A DNA stretch of 64,000 nucleotides from Paenibacillus solani (GTDB taxonomy: Bacteria > Bacillota > Bacilli > Paenibacillales > Paenibacillaceae). Location: NCBI RefSeq assembly GCF_001277345.1, contig NZ_LIUT01000001.1, forward strand, positions 997,082 to 1,061,081. Direction: 5' to 3'. A program made the translations under genes and the position numbers. Positions 53,532 to 63,365 of the stretch are shown in pieces. The notes beneath the pieces were generated by a model. That model did no database searches. It was not told where the DNA came from and saw only the letters and a list, made by a program, of their open reading frames with translations. Position 1 is the stretch's first letter. Every line of letters begins with the position of its first letter.

Positions 53532-53580
53532 ACAGCCGTCAACTTTTACTGGATCTGATCCAGTAAAAGTTGACGGCTGT
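53532..53580. repeat. perfect 24-base-arm palindrome
   Basis: Arms 53532-53555 (beginning ACAGCCGTCAAC) and 53557-53580 are perfect reverse complements with a single T between. It lies between convergent ptsI and the PfpI-like gene. Neither side has a proper T tract, so it is not a textbook terminator, although it may act as one on both strands. Confidence 0.85.
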
Positions 53581-53605
53581 ACTTTTATATTAAACTGAAG
53601 GTTGA

Positions 53606-54133
53606 CTAGCGCTCCTGTGCCAAAGCGTCACAAAAGGCTTTGCCATATGGGGGCAAATCCGGAGGACGGCGAGCGGATATAATATGACCGTCGACTACAA
53701 CGGCTTCATCCTTCCATATCGAGCCGGCATTTTCCATATCGTCCCGAATCCCTGGCGTCGATGTTACGGTCCGTCCATCCAGAATTTTAGCTGATATTAG
53801 CACCCAACCGGCATGGCAGATCTGGCCAATCGGCTTTTTGTCCTCGTTCATTTCCCTAACCAGTTGAAGCACTTTATTATAACGGCGGAGCTTGTCAGGC
53901 GCCCATCCACCAGGCACAAGAATGCCATCATAATCCTTGCTGTTCAGCTCATCAAAAGCATACTCGGCCAGAGCTGGAACACCATATTTGCCGGTATAGG
54001 TTTTTCCTTTTTCCAGTCCGGCCAGATGAACCTCCGCACCTTCCTCACGAACCCGGTAAACCGGATACCATAACTCCAAATCTTCAAATTCTTCATCTAC
54101 CAGCGCTATCACTTTTTTTCCTGTCAATCTCAT
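53606..54133 (-). CDS. DJ-1/PfpI family protein
   Basis: A 175-residue protein of the type 1 glutamine amidotransferase-like superfamily. The nucleophile elbow is QICHAGW with Cys followed by His, and the Glu of the triad site is in DEEFEDLELWYPVYR. The YfkM/PfpI subgroup includes stress-linked glyoxalase or deglycase-like proteins. ATG at 54133, with AAGGAG upstream. Role unclear. Confidence 0.9.
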   Translation of the reverse strand: MRLTGKKVIALVDEEFEDLELWYPVYRVREEGAEVHLAGLEKGKTYTGKYGVPALAEYAFDELNSKDYDGILVPGGWAPDKLRRYNKVLQLVREMNEDKKPIGQICHAGWVLISAKILDGRTVTSTPGIRDDMENAGSIWKDEAVVVDGHIISARRPPDLPPYGKAFCDALAQER

Positions 54134-54393
54134 GATATAGATCTTCTCCTTTCATCACCTGTAATGGGTATCCATAACATGATGCATATGCCTATTCAAA
54201 CTATCTTCATTGTAACAAATACGGAAGAGAGTTTCATGGAAGGGGAAATAAACAACATTTGGATACAGATTTGGTAAATAAAGCATTATCACAAATAAGG
54301 AGGATTCTTTGGTATGATAGTCGAATAGAACTACTTTAATGGCGGAATTGTGACAAGAGAATTAGATTATGTATTAGATTTGGGGTGGGCAAT

Positions 54394-54846
54394 TTGTTCA
54401 AAACCTGCGACTGTGGACAGATGATGAAGTTGGAATTAAGAAAGTTGATTCATGAAAGAAAGACACGAATATGCCATGTTCCCGTTTATGCCTGTCAGGC
54501 TTGCAAGAAGTATGAGCTTTTGCCTCTAATTAAATCGGAATTACTTCGCTATTTATCATCGCCTGGCCAGGAACCCAGAAGAACACGAGTTTCTTTTGCC
54601 GATATCAATGAGTCTGCTTATGTTCTTCGGGAAGCATTTCGTACATATGAGGGAGACTCGGTGGCAGAACTGCAGGCTCGCTGCATGAAAGTCTTTGACG
54701 AGCGGGTTAACATGCTGCTTGATCTGTTTTCTTATGCTCAGAACTTGGGCGATGACGACTGGATGCGACAAATTGAGGGAAGACTTGAGCAGCTAAGCAG
54801 CATCAAATCGCTAATCCCTGAAAACTCCGGCAATTATTCAAGGTGA
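54394..54846 (+). CDS. zinc-ribbon protein, unknown function
   Basis: A 150-residue protein. Two Cys pairs near the start (CDCG and CQAC, about 30 residues apart) form a zinc ribbon, followed by an all-helical part (NESAYVLREAFRTYEG, then NMLLDLFSYAQNLGDDDW). TTG at 54394 follows GGGGTGG; GTG at 54385 would overlap that site. Lies 96 bases before ytxJ and may be cotranscribed. Family not recognised. Confidence 0.75.
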   Translation: MFKTCDCGQMMKLELRKLIHERKTRICHVPVYACQACKKYELLPLIKSELLRYLSSPGQEPRRTRVSFADINESAYVLREAFRTYEGDSVAELQARCMKVFDERVNMLLDLFSYAQNLGDDDWMRQIEGRLEQLSSIKSLIPENSGNYSR

Positions 54847-54942
54847 TTTTCAGAAAATTTTCGCGGATGTTGTTGGATTTTTCACGAACTTTTTGTTAGG
54901 ATAGAAGATAGGAACTTCAATACATGAAGGGATGTATATCCT

Positions 54943-55290
54943 ATGGCGACGTTGACGAAAATGAATACTATAGAAGAGCTGCACAGCATGCTTGAATCAT
55001 CAGAGTTGAAGCCATTGCTATTGTTCAAACATAGTACCAGATGCCCAATTAGTACGGGAGCTTACAGGGAAGTGCAAGCTTATCTTCAGAACGACCCGAA
55101 TGAACAGGTTCATTATGTACTGATTGATGTCATAGCGGATCGCCAAGTGTCGAATCAAGCGGCAGAAACTTTGAGCGTAAAGCACGAATCGCCACAAGTT
55201 ATTCTTGTAAAAGCAGGAGCGCCAGTCTGGCATACATCCCATTCTCATATTACGGCTGAAGCGCTGAAGACTCAACTGGCCGGCATATAA
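54943..55290 (+). CDS. ytxJ: bacillithiol-system redox protein YtxJ
   Basis: A 115-residue thioredoxin-fold protein with active site HSTRCPIS (single catalytic Cys, monothiol), as in YtxJ/DUF2847. It is thought to act as a bacilliredoxin that reverses bacillithiol mixed disulfides. ATG at 54943. It lies 93 bases before ccpA, an order close to that in Bacillus, where ytxGHJ adjoins ccpA. Confidence 0.92.
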   Translation: MATLTKMNTIEELHSMLESSELKPLLLFKHSTRCPISTGAYREVQAYLQNDPNEQVHYVLIDVIADRQVSNQAAETLSVKHESPQVILVKAGAPVWHTSHSHITAEALKTQLAGI

Positions 55291-55383
55291 AGCCGTGTCG
55301 TTGCACAAAGCAGTATTTTGTCGTATCATAAATTCAAATGGTATTGAACGAATGAAAATCTATTGGCAATGGAGAGAAGGAAT

Positions 55384-56394
55384 TTGACGGTAACCATTTA
55401 CGATGTTGCGCGCGAAGCAGGCGTTTCCATGGCGACGGTATCCCGGGTTGTCAACAATAACCCGAACGTTAAGCCTCAGACCCGGAAAAAAGTATACGAA
55501 GCGATTGAACGTTTAGGGTATCGTCCGAATGCGGTAGCCAGAGGTCTGGCCAGCAAGAAGACCACAACCGTTGGCGTTGTGATCCCGGACATTTCGAACT
55601 CGATTTTTGCGGAAATTGCCCGCGGTATCGAGGATATTGCTAACATGTACCATTATAATATAATTCTATGTAATGCCGACAAACGGAAGGAAAAAGAGAT
55701 CCGTGTCATCAACACCTTGCTTGAGAAACAAGTGGACGGGCTCTTGTTCATGGGCGGAACGGTGACGGATGAGCATATTCAAGCATTTCAGACATCGTCT
55801 GTGCCGATTGTTCTCTGTGCAACCAGTGATGAGCGATGTTCTTATCCTTCCGTCGATATTGATCATGAACAGGCTGCATTTGATGCGGTAAATACATTGA
55901 TCAGACACGGACATCGCGAGATCGCCATGATCAGCGGTACGCTTCAGGATCCAGCCAATGGTTATGCACGTTTCCAAGGTTACAAGAAAGCACTGGAAGC
56001 TGCTGGCATTGAATATCAAGAAGACTTGGTACGGATCGGTAATTATCGTTATGAGTCCGGTGTTGAGGCAATGAAATATTTCCTTGGACTCAAGAAGAAA
56101 CCAACGGCTATTTTTGCTGCTACGGATGAGATGGCGATTGGGGCCATACATAGTATTCAGGATGAAGGCTATAAAGTACCTGATGACTTCTCTATAATCA
56201 GCGTAGATAATATCCGGATGGCTTCGATGGTTCGTCCACAGCTGACGACGGTAGCTCAGCCGATGTATGACCTGGGGGCTGTAGCAATGCGTCTGCTTAC
56301 CAAGCTGATGAAGAAGGAGAATGTGGAAAATCCTCGCGTGATTCTGCCACATGAAACGATTCTTCGGCTGTCGGTTAGCCATGTGAACGAGTAA
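55384..56394 (+). CDS. ccpA: catabolite control protein A
   Basis: A 336-residue LacI-family regulator. HTH at residues 3-25 ([20 protein letters not shown]), hinge [14 protein letters not shown], then the periplasmic-binding fold. These match CcpA closely. TTG at 55384 is chosen by alignment to the Bacillus N-terminus and GGAG nine bases upstream. With HPr-Ser46-P it binds cre sites; candidate sites appear before acsA and the sugar operon. Confidence 0.94.
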   Translation: MTVTIYDVAREAGVSMATVSRVVNNNPNVKPQTRKKVYEAIERLGYRPNAVARGLASKKTTTVGVVIPDISNSIFAEIARGIEDIANMYHYNIILCNADKRKEKEIRVINTLLEKQVDGLLFMGGTVTDEHIQAFQTSSVPIVLCATSDERCSYPSVDIDHEQAAFDAVNTLIRHGHREIAMISGTLQDPANGYARFQGYKKALEAAGIEYQEDLVRIGNYRYESGVEAMKYFLGLKKKPTAIFAATDEMAIGAIHSIQDEGYKVPDDFSIISVDNIRMASMVRPQLTTVAQPMYDLGAVAMRLLTKLMKKENVENPRVILPHETILRLSVSHVNE

Positions 56395-56435
56395 AAGGCC
56401 ATGATAAGCTTGTTAATTACCACCCTGTTATTGGA

Positions 56436-56466
56436 AAAAGCTCCTGAGATGTGAGGGGCTTTTTTC
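56436..56466 (+). terminator. terminator of ccpA
   Basis: AAAAGCTCCT pairs with AGGGGCTTTT around GAGATGTG, followed by TT. Confidence 0.8.
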
Positions 56467-56507
56467 TGCTTGGAAATCTTTTGATTGTGAAAATGGAGGG
56501 CATTGCT

Positions 56508-57209
56508 ATGACAGCACAAGTTATCGGCCTTATCGGGGCCATGGACGAAGAAGTTGAGCTATTATTGGCTCAGCTGGAAAATAAAGAAACGACGGTCAAA
56601 GCAGGGGTAACTTATGCTGCCGGAACGATTCATGGCAAGCGGGTAGTTGTATGCAAGAGCGGGGTAGGCAAGGTTAATGCTGCGGTGACCACGCAAATTC
56701 TGATCGATTCTTTTGGAGTTTCAAAGGTATTGTTTACCGGCGTTGCAGGTGCGCTGCACCCTGAGCTGAACATTGGCGATATCGTTATCTCATCCTCATG
56801 CATGCAGCATGATATGGATGTGACACCGCTAGGCTTTGCGCGTGGGATGATTCCGTATCAGGAAGTTTCCGATTTTCCTGCAGATCAGCATTTGATAGAA
56901 TTGGCAGAAGAGGCCTGCAAGAAACAGGCGGCGGGGCATTTTATCATCGGAAAGGTATTATCTGGAGATCAGTTTATTGCAAGCCGTGAGACCGTCCAAA
57001 CGCTCCACGAGGATCTAGGCGGGGCTTGTGCAGAGATGGAAGGCTCCGCAGTTGCCCAGGTATGTTATATGAACAGCGTGCCTTATGTCGTGATCCGATC
57101 GATGTCGGATAAAGCCGACGGTTCTGCCCACGTTAATTTTCCCGAGTTTACTGTAAAAGCTTCAAAGCTATCGCATGAAATTGTGAGCTATATGCTAGGT
57201 AAGCTCTAG
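56508..57209 (+). CDS. mtnN: MTA/SAH nucleosidase
   Basis: A 233-residue enzyme that cleaves methylthioadenosine and S-adenosylhomocysteine to adenine plus the thioribose, in methionine salvage and AI-2 precursor formation. Motifs: GLIGAMDEEVELL (start), FTGVAGAL (phosphate-like loop), EMEGSAVAQVCY (catalytic Glu), SDKADG (Asp). ATG at 56508 follows GGAGGG; the longer reading from 56451 covers the ccpA terminator. Confidence 0.95.
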   Translation: MTAQVIGLIGAMDEEVELLLAQLENKETTVKAGVTYAAGTIHGKRVVVCKSGVGKVNAAVTTQILIDSFGVSKVLFTGVAGALHPELNIGDIVISSSCMQHDMDVTPLGFARGMIPYQEVSDFPADQHLIELAEEACKKQAAGHFIIGKVLSGDQFIASRETVQTLHEDLGGACAEMEGSAVAQVCYMNSVPYVVIRSMSDKADGSAHVNFPEFTVKASKLSHEIVSYMLGKL

Positions 57210-57271
57210 TACCGACAATTCAGCAAGTCATAGTCCTGCCAAGCGGGCATATTGATGCGCATCATACAAAT

Positions 57272-57305
57272 AAAACTCCCCCGAGGTACCTCGGGGGAGT
57301 TTTTG
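57272..57305. terminator. bidirectional terminator
   Basis: AAACTCCCCCGAGG pairs with CCTCGGGGGAGTTT (perfect), with A and T runs on either side. It separates mtnN and convergent acuA. Confidence 0.92.
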
Positions 57306-57312
57306 TTTAAAA

Positions 57313-57945
57313 TTAATACATAAACCGTTGTCTGAAACGGATCCGATCGAATTGCTCTTGCGATGAAAGCGGAACGTACCGTCCGATTTTGACCATGAGG
57401 CAGTTGGCAGGATGGGAGCAGATTTCAGGATCATCGGTTGCATACCACTCCATGTCCACAATTTTCATTAAACGCTCCATCATTTTGCGATAATCCCATA
57501 CGTTTAAGCCGCTTCCTTTCAGATCCCAATGCCAGTAATACTCGGTCGTAAATACAATGTAACGCTCCAGCTGTTCTTCTTCAAATGCGGTTTTGATCAT
57601 ATGCTGCCCGAGTCCAAGGGAACGGTAGTCATTGGCTACTTCAATGGCACCAAGCTCAATCAAATCTTCCATATTGCCCTCAGACCAGCGTTCCTGTTCA
57701 TCCGGGTAATGAAAAGTGACATATCCTACGATCATATCCCGGTCTCTCGTGATGATGATTCTACCTTCAGGCAGACCTGCAATTTCCACCAGAGCCTCAT
57801 GCTGCTCCACAGGTCGACGAAAAGCATTGAGATCAGGGTGCATGGTGAGTTCGGATAATTGCTCGGGAGGCACAGGTCCTTCGATGATTAGGCGGCGGTC
57901 TTCAGGGAACAAAACATGAGACTGGTAAACTTTGCAGTGTTCCAT
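57313..57945 (-). CDS. acuA: protein acetyltransferase AcuA
   Basis: A 210-residue GNAT-type enzyme. The CoA loop is EVANDYRSLGLGQHMI; the C-terminal YYWHWDLKGSGLNVWDYRKMME is typical of AcuA. In Bacillus AcuA acetylates and inactivates acetyl-CoA synthetase; acsA is the divergent neighbour at 58229. ATG at 57945, with AAAGGAG upstream. AcuB and AcuC are not in this window. Confidence 0.93.
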   Translation of the reverse strand: MEHCKVYQSHVLFPEDRRLIIEGPVPPEQLSELTMHPDLNAFRRPVEQHEALVEIAGLPEGRIIITRDRDMIVGYVTFHYPDEQERWSEGNMEDLIELGAIEVANDYRSLGLGQHMIKTAFEEEQLERYIVFTTEYYWHWDLKGSGLNVWDYRKMMERLMKIVDMEWYATDDPEICSHPANCLMVKIGRYVPLSSQEQFDRIRFRQRFMY

Positions 57946-58007
57946 CCGTTACGCTCCTTTCGATTCCATACCCTACTTATAGCAAAAAAATAAAAAAATG
58001 AAAAGCA

Positions 58008-58037
58008 ATGACAGGTAAACAATAGCTATGATATAAT
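58008..58037 (+). promoter_or_regulatory. acsA promoter candidate
   Basis: ATGACA (58008-58013) and TATAAT (58032-58037), 18-base gap. The start would be near 58044, leaving a 185-base leader. Confidence 0.5.
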
Positions 58038-58174
58038 CTTTTCGACATAAATTATTCACAAATGTAGCGTTAATGATAGGTTCCTTGCGAATTCCAAGGG
58101 TTAATGACTCGATGACTGTGACAACGTGAAGACCCACCGCAATGTGTAATGTCTATGTATCATTTTAATCATTT

Positions 58175-58188
58175 TGTAAGCGCTGTCC
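58175..58188. promoter_or_regulatory. cre-like site before acsA
   Basis: TGTAAGCGCTGTCC matches TGWAANCGNTNWCA at all but the last base. It lies in the acsA leader, 41 bases before the start, where CcpA would act as roadblock. Bacillus acsA is CcpA-repressed. Confidence 0.6.
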
Positions 58189-58228
58189 ACTACGAGGAGA
58201 TCGATTTGAGAATGAGGAGGATGTAATC

Positions 58229-59953
58229 ATGAATCAAACGCATAGCGAAATACTGCCAAGTGAAGTTTCACATTCCAATATGAAGAGTTACGAGCAAGCA
58301 CGCTCCGAGTTTTCATGGGACGAAATCGAGAGACATTTTACTTGGTATGAGACGGGTAAAGTGAATATGGCATATGAAGCTATTGACCGTCACGTGGCAG
58401 AAGGCCGGGGAGATAAGGTTGCTCTCTTGTACAGTGACGCAAGCAGGGACGAGTCTTATACTTATGCGCAATTGAAAGAGAAATCCGACAAGTTCGGAAA
58501 TGCATTGCGTAAACATGGTGTGGGCAAAGGCGACCGGGTATTTATCTTTATGCCGCGCAGTCCGGAACTCTATGTAGGCCTGCTGGGTATTCTGAAGGTA
58601 GGGGCCGTCGTTGGACCGTTGTTCGAAGCTTTCATGGAAACGGCGGTAAAAGACCGCTTGGAGGACAGCGGGGCTGTGGCTCTAATTACAACCCCTGCAC
58701 TACTGGCACGTGTTAAACGAGACGAGTTACCTGAACTGAAGCATATTTTTGTAGTTGGTGAAGTAGAGGAAGAGCATCCGCAGTTAGTAAACTATTTTGA
58801 AGAGCTGGAAGCGGCGTCGAACGAGCTGGAAATCGAATGGCTTGAACGTGAAGATGGGTTGATTATGCACTATACATCAGGCTCTACCGGGAAACCGAAG
58901 GGTGTATATCATGTGCAGAATGCGATGATCCAGCAATATTACTCAGCGAAAGTCGTATTGGATTTAAAGGAAGACGATATATACTGGTGTACCGCGGATC
59001 CAGGCTGGGTAACCGGCACGGCGTACGGAATATTCGCACCGTGGCTCCATGGAGTTACCAATGTAATCCGGGGTGGTCGTTTCAGCCCGCAGGATTGGTA
59101 CAATACATTAGCAAAAAACAAGGTTACGGTATGGTACAGCGCTCCGACTGCATTCCGCATGTTAATGGGCGCAGGTTCGGAACTCATCGACCAATATGAC
59201 TTGAGTAATTTGAGACATGTGTTGTCTGTCGGCGAGCCTCTGAATCCTGAAGTCGTTCGCTGGGGGCACAAGGCTTACAACCACCGTATCCATGATACGT
59301 GGTGGATGACAGAGACCGGGGCACAGCTCATCTGTAACTATCCGAGCATGGCGATCAAGCCGGGATCGATGGGACGTCCGCTGCCGGGTATTACAGCCGC
59401 GATCTTGGATGATCAAGGCAAAGAAGTAGCGCCATACACGATGGGGAACCTGGCAATTAAGTCACCTTGGCCAGCCATGATGAGAGCCATTTGGAATAAT
59501 CAGGAGAAGTATGAGGAATACTTCCGTATTCCAGGATGGTATATCTCCGGTGACTCGGCATATATGGACGAAGAAGGGTACTTCTGGTTCCAAGGCAGAA
59601 TTGATGATGTTATCAATTCCTCCGGTGAGCGAATCGGACCGTTCGAAGTGGAAAGCAAGCTGATTGAACACCCAGCCGTTGCAGAAGCAGGCGTAATCGG
59701 CAAGCCGGATGTCACCCGGGGTGAGATCATCAAGGCCTTTATCTCCTTACGCGAGGGATACACGCCTTCTCAGGAGCTCAAGGATGAAATCTACCGTTTT
59801 GTTAAGGAAGGACTCTCAGCTCATGCCGCTCCGCGGGAAATTGAGTTTAAAGATAAGCTTCCGAAGACACGGTCCGGTAAAATTATGCGTCGTGTTCTGA
59901 AAGCATGGGAATTGGATCTTCCTACAGGCGATCTGTCCACGATTGAAGACTAG
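58229..59953 (+). CDS. acsA: acetyl-CoA synthetase
   Basis: A 574-residue AMP-forming acetate-CoA ligase. P-loop MHYTSGSTGKPKG, adenylate motif WMTETGAQ, and the C-terminal acetylation target TRSGKIMRR, whose Lys AcuA would modify. ATG at 58229 follows GAGGAGG. With acuA divergent it forms an acetate-use module. Confidence 0.95.
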   Translation: MNQTHSEILPSEVSHSNMKSYEQARSEFSWDEIERHFTWYETGKVNMAYEAIDRHVAEGRGDKVALLYSDASRDESYTYAQLKEKSDKFGNALRKHGVGKGDRVFIFMPRSPELYVGLLGILKVGAVVGPLFEAFMETAVKDRLEDSGAVALITTPALLARVKRDELPELKHIFVVGEVEEEHPQLVNYFEELEAASNELEIEWLEREDGLIMHYTSGSTGKPKGVYHVQNAMIQQYYSAKVVLDLKEDDIYWCTADPGWVTGTAYGIFAPWLHGVTNVIRGGRFSPQDWYNTLAKNKVTVWYSAPTAFRMLMGAGSELIDQYDLSNLRHVLSVGEPLNPEVVRWGHKAYNHRIHDTWWMTETGAQLICNYPSMAIKPGSMGRPLPGITAAILDDQGKEVAPYTMGNLAIKSPWPAMMRAIWNNQEKYEEYFRIPGWYISGDSAYMDEEGYFWFQGRIDDVINSSGERIGPFEVESKLIEHPAVAEAGVIGKPDVTRGEIIKAFISLREGYTPSQELKDEIYRFVKEGLSAHAAPREIEFKDKLPKTRSGKIMRRVLKAWELDLPTGDLSTIED

Positions 59954-59967
59954 ACCGCATTAACAAT

Positions 59968-60019
59968 GGGGCTGACAATGATTATGGTGATAAGCCATTT
60001 TCATTGTCAGCCCTTTTTT
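59968..60019 (+). terminator. terminator of acsA
   Basis: GGGCTGACAATGA pairs with TCATTGTCAGCCC across a 19-base loop, followed by TTTTTT. Confidence 0.9.
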
Positions 60020-60060
60020 CCCCATGATGAACATATAAACTGTCGGCTTGAGCCCATAAT

Positions 60061-60112
60061 TAAAACCAGCCCCTCCAACAGAGGATCTCTGTAGGGAGGG
60101 GCTGGTTTTTTG
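60061..60112 (-). terminator. terminator of the penicillin-binding protein gene
   Basis: AAAACCAGCCCCTCC pairs with GGAGGGGCTGGTTTT. On the minus strand a T run follows, and a T run also exists on the plus strand, so it may work both ways. Confidence 0.88.
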
Positions 60113-60119
60113 CTTCTAT

Positions 60120-63100
60120 CTATTTCTTCTCAAAATATACCGTCGGGGAGGCAGGTGATTCTCCGATCGGGTTTACAGCCGTTATTCTGAAGGTACCGCC
60201 GATTGGGTTCCCGGAGGTATAATAGAAATCCGTACTTCTGCTAGAACCTAGGATCTGGTAATTGCCATCACTATTTGGACTGATGTAGATATTGTAGACC
60301 ATTACTTCCTCCTCGGGAGCATTGCCGCTCCAAGTGGCTTTGAACCCCTCTGGAGTGGCCACAAGAGACGGCTGACCTGGTGATGAAGGTACTGTTGCAG
60401 CACCTTCATCATTCCCGAGCTCCAAATCGGTATCAGGCTCTTCCTCTGTAAGGTCTTCATCATCCGGAATATCGATAACATCATCAGGGTTGGTTTCCGT
60501 CTCACCCGGAACCGGGAAACCAAGGGCTGTACCGCCTACGATGGCGCTTGGCTCCGATACTTTTCCAGCAACGTCTACGGCAACTACATAATAAGTGGTA
60601 AACATGCTATCCGCGCCCAGGCCCGAGAAGACAAGACTTTCGTCACCAAGCACGACTTGCCCTTGATGGGTATAAGGACTGCCGTTCACCGATTTGAACA
60701 GTCGGTATCCGACGACATCCGGCGATCCGCTGGCATTAAAGCTAATGGAGCCACTGCCCGTCGAGTAATGTACGTTCTTTGGCGGGGTAGGAGCTTTGCC
60801 GTCATCCGTTCTCGGATCGACTTTGCTTGGCATTCCCTTCTTAGCGTCTTGTGGAAGATATGCTTCTAGTGGTTTTTTATCTCCCTTCATGACTTTCAGG
60901 GCATTCTGCAATTCTACAATGAGCTCGTCAAGCGGCTTTTCACGCTTAAATACGACTTGTTCTCTCAGCATATCCAGAGGCGTCGCTTCCTGTGGAATGT
61001 AATTTACACCTCGATAGGTGATATATTTTGCTTTTGCAATACCGTCATCGCTTTCGGTAGGCACGAATTTTACATTAAAAATATCTGTAACGAATTTGTC
61101 CGTCAAAGCCGTAGGGAGCTTACCGCTGTACGCGGAAACTGTCTTGGAGGTTATACCTTCAGGCTTTTCGAACGTCTTTGTAGGGAACAGCTCTGGCTTA
61201 ACATCCGTTACTTCGTTCATGATTCTTGCCCAAATGCTCTGTGCATGTTTACGTTGGTCGCCAACGAGCGTATTGACTTGCTCTCTGTAGCCAACCCATA
61301 CTCCGAGGGTCACATCAGGCGAATATCCCATGAACCAGACGTCTCCGTAGTTCTGTGTAGAACCTGTTTTGCCGACGATCGGAATCTCGTTGAACTTCTT
61401 GTAGGTATCTCTAACCTTGCTGCCGGTTCCGTTTGACACTACGGTACGGAGCATATCTGTCATAAGATACGCGGTCTGTTCAGAGAATACCTGCTCCGGC
61501 TTAACTTCATGCCTATAGACAATATTGCCTTTGGAATCCACGATTTTATCAATCATAAACGCATCGTTAAATTTACCGTGATTGCCGATAGCACTGTATG
61601 CATTGGTGAGCTCCTCAACGGTAACACCGTGTCCCAGACCACCCAGTACACCCGTGGCAGCGGAATAGTCCCTGTCCTCGAGGGTTGTGATGCCCAGCTT
61701 TTTCGAGAAATCCCAAGCATGCTCAATGCCGACAGTGTTATTAAATAGCTTGAGCGCCACGGTATTGGTCGAATCGTTAAGTGCCTGTCTTGCCGTCATT
61801 AGTCCTCTGTACCCGCTGTACGAGTTTTTCGGGATGTGGAATACTTTGCTGTAGTCCTTCAATATGATCGGCGAATCGTCCAAAATGCTGGCAGGCTGAA
61901 TTGCTCCTGAATCAAGTGCCGGTAAATAGGCTGCAATAGGTTTCATGGCAGAACCAGGCTGCCGGATCATCTGGGTAGCGTGGTTCATTTGCTCGTGATT
62001 GAAATCACGGCCTTCGATCATGCCTAATATGGCTCCGGTCTTGTTATCGATCATCATGGCGGCCGTTTGCTCCATCCCTTTTTCCGGACTGTCAGCGAAG
62101 AAATTGCTATCATCCTCCGCAATGGAACGCATGGTCTTGTATAATGTCCGATCGATGGTGGTATAGACACGGTATCCGCCGGTACTCAATTGAGCACGTG
62201 AAGCATCCAGCAGATCAGAGTTTGCTTGCGTGCCTTTTACGTTCTCGCCTGCTTTCTGACTCAGCTCCAACAGGATATTAGATGCTTGGCGTTCAACTTC
62301 CATCATGAGATAAGGATAAGTTACATAAGCTTTCTGTGTACGAGGCGCCAGGGATGCCTTGATATCAAATGCCTTGGCCTCTTGATACTCGGCTTCTGTT
62401 ATTTTCCCTTCTTCCAGCATGCTTGCCAGCACGCGCTGTTGACGATTTACGGCTCGACCGAATGCTTTCTCATCAAATTCGCCCTTGCCGTTGAAGGCAG
62501 AGTAAGAAGATGGAAGCTGCGGAAGACCAGCCAAATAGGCAGCCTGTGCCACATTCAGATCATTCAAATTGTTGATGTTAAAAATTCCTCTTGCCGCAGC
62601 CTTGATTCCGAACAGTTGATATCCGCTGGAACCATTGCCGTAGGGAACCTTGTTCAAGTAAGCTGTTAATATTTGATCTTTACTCAAAAAACGTTCCATA
62701 CGCATGGCAAGCAGCATTTCTTTTACTTTACGGTTATCGGTTTTATCGCGACTTAAAAAGGTTAACCTGGCCAGCTGCTGCGTCAGTGTGCTGCCCCCGG
62801 TCTGAACCGGCTCATTCAACACACGTTCCTTCACAGCCCGAGCGGTACCTTTTATGTCAACACCCTTATGTGTATAAAATCGGTTGTCTTCTATGGATAC
62901 AACGGCATCCTTAACAAGCTGGGGAATATCCTTGAACTCCACGGGCCGTCTGTCTTCTTCGGTTCTCAACTGCCCAATTGGTGAGCCATCCGCAAAGTAG
63001 GCGAAGCCAGTGATGGCGTTATCGTTCATTGTGTTCTCAATGAGCGCTCGTGAACGTACAGGCTCATTCTCGACAATAGAGGTTACATAGCCGGCTACAG

Positions 63101-63233
63101 CCCCCCCGGCGAACAAAATCCCCGCCAGACCTATTACAAAGAGCCATCCGATTATGGATCCCAGCACCCGCAGAAAGGACCGTTTACGTGGTTTTTTCTG
63201 TTTTTCAGGCTCTTGTTTTTTCTCCTCAACCAT
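60120..63233 (-). CDS. class A penicillin-binding protein with Fn3 repeats
   Basis: A 1,037-residue bifunctional peptidoglycan synthase. Basic cytoplasmic start, one helix (about 21-50), GT51 transglycosylase (E115 in EDNRFYTHKG, then GGSTLTQQLAR), transpeptidase with S428-x-x-K431 in PGSAMKP, STNT and KTGST. The C-terminus has two Fn3-like domains (about 790-880 and 945-1037) separated by an acidic linker with EEEPDTDLEL. ATG at 63233 follows AAAGGAGG. Divergent from tyrS. The extra C-terminus is unlike PBP1 of E. coli. Confidence 0.94.
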   Translation of the reverse strand: MVEEKKQEPEKQKKPRKRSFLRVLGSIIGWLFVIGLAGILFAGGAVAGYVTSIVENEPVRSRALIENTMNDNAITGFAYFADGSPIGQLRTEEDRRPVEFKDIPQLVKDAVVSIEDNRFYTHKGVDIKGTARAVKERVLNEPVQTGGSTLTQQLARLTFLSRDKTDNRKVKEMLLAMRMERFLSKDQILTAYLNKVPYGNGSSGYQLFGIKAAARGIFNINNLNDLNVAQAAYLAGLPQLPSSYSAFNGKGEFDEKAFGRAVNRQQRVLASMLEEGKITEAEYQEAKAFDIKASLAPRTQKAYVTYPYLMMEVERQASNILLELSQKAGENVKGTQANSDLLDASRAQLSTGGYRVYTTIDRTLYKTMRSIAEDDSNFFADSPEKGMEQTAAMMIDNKTGAILGMIEGRDFNHEQMNHATQMIRQPGSAMKPIAAYLPALDSGAIQPASILDDSPIILKDYSKVFHIPKNSYSGYRGLMTARQALNDSTNTVALKLFNNTVGIEHAWDFSKKLGITTLEDRDYSAATGVLGGLGHGVTVEELTNAYSAIGNHGKFNDAFMIDKIVDSKGNIVYRHEVKPEQVFSEQTAYLMTDMLRTVVSNGTGSKVRDTYKKFNEIPIVGKTGSTQNYGDVWFMGYSPDVTLGVWVGYREQVNTLVGDQRKHAQSIWARIMNEVTDVKPELFPTKTFEKPEGITSKTVSAYSGKLPTALTDKFVTDIFNVKFVPTESDDGIAKAKYITYRGVNYIPQEATPLDMLREQVVFKREKPLDELIVELQNALKVMKGDKKPLEAYLPQDAKKGMPSKVDPRTDDGKAPTPPKNVHYSTGSGSISFNASGSPDVVGYRLFKSVNGSPYTHQGQVVLGDESLVFSGLGADSMFTTYYVVAVDVAGKVSEPSAIVGGTALGFPVPGETETNPDDVIDIPDDEDLTEEEPDTDLELGNDEGAATVPSSPGQPSLVATPEGFKATWSGNAPEEEVMVYNIYISPNSDGNYQILGSSRSTDFYYTSGNPIGGTFRITAVNPIGESPASPTVYFEKK

Positions 63234-63329
63234 GAATGTATACTCCTCCTTTTACCGCACCTATTATAGCATAAATCGAAGGTTTTGAATCACATAACCC
63301 CCTTTAGCGTGTCCTTTTTTAGAAGAAGA

Positions 63330-63359
63330 TTGACTTTTTTGGGAAGCTTATGTTACAAA
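63330..63359 (+). promoter_or_regulatory. tyrS promoter candidate
   Basis: TTGACT (63330-63335) and TACAAA (63354-63359), 18-base gap, with TG before the -10. Confidence 0.45.
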
Positions 63360-63365
63360 TTAATG

